NCBI GenBank assembly: GCA_963402885.1 | Contig: OY727102.1 | Span: 16,926,001-16,990,000, forward strand | Length of the DNA: 64,000 bases | Reading direction: 5' to 3' | From: Antedon bifida | Taxonomy: Eukaryota > Echinodermata > Crinoidea > Comatulida > Antedonidae | Program-made: the position numbers and the translations under genes | The notes under the pieces: generated by a model | What the model was told of the DNA's origin: nothing | The model's database searches: none | What the model saw: the letters and a program-made list of their open reading frames with translations, nothing else | In this document: positions 46,341 through 64,000 of the stretch, piece by piece | Numbering within the stretch: the first letter of the stretch is position 1 | How the letters are laid out: every line of letters starts with the position of its first letter

Positions 46341-46896
46341 TTTAAAGATGTATTGTCCCTTGAAACACAAAAAATGAAAAAAAAAATATTCTCAATTTAA
46401 ATTGGCCATATCAAAGTAATATTAAAGGTATTCACTTTAAGTCGAAAATTTGAGCCAAAAACAACAAGTTTACGTAATTAACAGGTAAATTAATTTGATT
46501 ACATTTCGTCTGGAAAATCATCACAAGCGAAAGTAAACAAAGATTTCAAACCACGAGTATGCATTATACATGATGCTAATTAGGATTGTTTACAACTCGT
46601 TGCGGTTGAGAAGGTGTTTTCACACAGATCGCGAGGAAGTTTTATGATTATGCATACAGAGTAGCCAAACAAGCGCGTTGCATTATGAGATATGTCTTGA
46701 TCGAAAACTTTGACTGGAAGTCAAAGTTATTTTTTGAACAAAAAAATGTCTGTATTTCGGTTAAATAATTTTTTTTTTTACTAATTTTTGGTGAAAGTTA
46801 ATAACTATTATGATACTTCAAAATGACCCACTTTTTTCGAAATTTAAAAAAAAAAAATTTTTTTGAATTGGTCAAAGGGACAATACATCTTTAAAT
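46341..46896. mobile_element. MITE family II, most complete copy
   Basis: The ends TTAAAGATGTATTGTCCCTT and AAGGGACAATACATCTTTAA are perfect inverted repeats, enclosing about 550 bp without coding capacity. A T/A-rich inner segment contains TTGGTGAAAGTTAATAACTA. Related partial copies are at 3617-3956 and 25690-25858. Confidence 0.88.
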
Positions 46897-47809
46897 CCAA
46901 TAATTTTGTGTCTAGTTTCAATAATGATTATATATGAAATAAAACATCTCATCTGAATTTGATTATTTACAAATAAGAGAAAAACATTTATATTTTGTTT
47001 ACTCAATATTAAGGTGCAGTATAAACAACATATAACACTTTTATTTTTAAACTTTTTTCTAAGGACTGCTTTTTTTGTAAGAGATAACCCTATATTTATT
47101 TATAATTATTAAGAACTACCCCATTATTATTAAGGGACCATCTTCTGATTATGGCAAAATTTTTAGGGACCACCTTCTTGGATCAACTCCAAACAACAAC
47201 TTTTTATTGAATAAACAACAGATATATACCGAATTATTGGACTGCTCACATATTATCATTCATTTATATAGTGCTATTTTATGGTGGTTCTTCAACAGAG
47301 TCACTGTTGATACCATTGGGCTGCTGTAGCACTTTTATACTGTAATTCAAAATTAGGTATATCACTGTAGTGTATTGTGTATGAAGAAGAATTAAAATTT
47401 TAAATTAACAGCTACTGTATATAATATTATTCTAGTTATTATTTAGGAACAGTGAGATTATCTGAAATTAATATTTTTAATAATTTCAATTCCATTAATT
47501 ACTGTGGTTCATTAATTAATTAATTAATGGCGATATCAAAATAAGTAAACATCGCTCGAACATTACTGAGTATCAAGGTTATTTAAGCATTGTTTTACGT
47601 CAAAGGCATATTTAGAACTCTTCCTATGTGTGCTATTCTGCTGTGGTGATAACATAGCTCCATAATAAGCAATAATAATACAAAGAATATAATACATACA
47701 TCTATAAGAAAAAACAATTTACACGAGTACAAATACGTACAACAATGGAATGCAATTAGGAAAGATGGTACTGAACACAGATTTTACACTGCATCTAATG
47801 AATACATTT

Positions 47810-47921
47810 AAAGACCTATCTACACTATCAAACTTTATGTGATAAAAAAATGTGATGTGCCCATATATGGACATGTCATATCACTAGGTCTACGATATTT
47901 ATGATAGTGTAGACAGAGCTT
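47810..47921. mobile_element. MITE family I copy, shortened
   Basis: The left end is worn (AAGACCTATCTACACTATCA) and the right end is AGTGTAGACAGAGCTT. The middle has a single ATATGGACATGTCATATCAC unit. Confidence 0.85.
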
Positions 47922-48162
47922 AAAACATTTTTAAAAAGGTTAAGGTGTTTACCCTGAGATTCTAGTTTTTTTGATGAAAATAAAGATTTTTTTCTTTCAC
48001 AAAACGTTCTACTCCAAAACTACAGGGGACTAAGGTGTCAGTGCAAGATATTAGCCTATTAGATATTAACGTACCAACTCAAAGAGCTTTCCTAACGAAC
48101 TAAACATAAGAATACTACAGAATACATTACTATAATCATAAAATGATAGATGAACCATCACT

Positions 48163-48292
48163 CCTCTGTCTACACTATCAAACTTAATGTGACAAACACA
48201 AATTATGTGCCCATATATGGACATATCGCCAACATATTTGGTCACATCATACATTTTTTGTCAAACTGGTTTGATAGTGTACAGACAGATTT
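48163..48292. mobile_element. MITE family I copy
   Basis: CTCTGTCTACACTATCAAAC on the left and GTTTGATAGTGTACAGACAG on the right, with the usual CCCATATATGGACATAT interior. It lies about 460 bp past the ARFGEF stop. Confidence 0.85.
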
Positions 48293-48756
48293 ATTATCAT
48301 TATTTATATCATACATCCATCATCATATTTAGTGAAGATATTAGCGTATGCTATAATAGTATACAGAAATAAAAAACTGTGTTTATAAGAGTGTATCAAA
48401 AATTTCTAATGGTTTAAGTATCTATGTATATTCGAAAAATCATTTACCCCGAGACAGTCCACAAACTATTGCCCCATAAACTGTACAGACATAAAAAGTA
48501 CATATACATTTTATCTATTAATCATATACTTTTAATATATTCTAATTTATTAATTATTTAGCATAAAAATTATGGTAATTATTTCACATATAAGTTATGC
48601 AAATTATATAACATAATTAGCATAACTTATTCTAATTAGTGACCTTGCTAGCATAAATTATGCATTTTACTTTTGTTATCTGTACTTATCTTGCATAATT
48701 TGTGTTAAATAATAAAATTATTGAATGGTACAATAATGCTCTCACATTATCAACTG

Positions 48757-64000
<15,244 letters not shown>

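Larger units (their letters stand above)
44484..48756. other. Intergenic region between methyltransferase copy 2 and ARFGEF
   Basis: No gene is recognised. It contains a repeat fragment (45255-45303), palindromic DNA around 46035-46105 (GAGCCATATATTGAAATATA and its inverse, two GGTACTAGT words), a complete MITE II (46341-46896), two MITE I copies, and AT-rich sequence with TTAATTAATTAATTAA near 47514. The two genes point toward each other, so this is shared 3' flank. Confidence 0.5.

Overview
The window looks like animal nuclear DNA, most likely from a non-chordate deuterostome such as an echinoderm. It is AT-rich, its genes are split by GT-AG introns, and it is packed with MITEs, tRNA-derived SINEs, LINE remains, fold-back elements and micro/minisatellites. 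The palindromic octamer TAGGCCTA is scattered throughout. The phylum is an inference from this texture and from the gene set; no sequence here proves it.

Region 1 (1-20,200) is a tandem array of rhodopsin-class GPCR genes, most with single-exon coding regions. Six are intact on the minus strand (536, 5162, 7388, 10956, 12931, 16922) and one diverged member is on the plus strand (19142). Two broken copies (9767, 15067) and two short relics (about 235 and 2576) lie among them. Conserved features (no cysteine at the usual TM3 position, very short second extracellular loop, a PLKYHxIVTxKRC motif after TM3) point to the MECA/melanocortin-like branch. Most members carry DCY in place of DRY.

Region 2 (20,900-30,000) holds TMEM234 (minus, 4 coding exons), a 5'-truncated LINE with a long open reverse-transcriptase frame, and a complete SPO11 gene (minus, 12 exons, 407 codons, all splice phases consistent).

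Region 3 (30,100-44,500) holds two copies of a class I SAM-dependent methyltransferase gene on the plus strand, each disabled by a different lesion. They are separated by a very large fold-back element (arms about 1.5 kb, with a roughly 2 kb insertion in one arm). A 2 kb element with terminal inverted repeats lies just upstream, and the long intron of the second copy contains another inverted repeat enclosing LINE remains.

Region 4 (44,500-48,750) is intergenic and repeat-bearing.

Region 5 (48,757-64,000) is the 3' two-thirds of an ARFGEF (BIG1/BIG2) gene on the minus strand: 24 exons and 1,203 codons from just upstream of the Sec7 domain to the stop codon. The 5' end lies beyond the window. 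Its introns hold about ten copies of a MITE family, several tRNA-derived SINEs, a minisatellite whose every full unit carries a splice-donor sequence, and a tandem-plus-inverted array of tRNA-Thr-like units bounded by a 13-bp target-site duplication.

The single-copy genes (TMEM234, SPO11, ARFGEF) are unrelated housekeeping or meiotic genes with no sign of working together. The GPCR and methyltransferase blocks are products of local duplication and decay.
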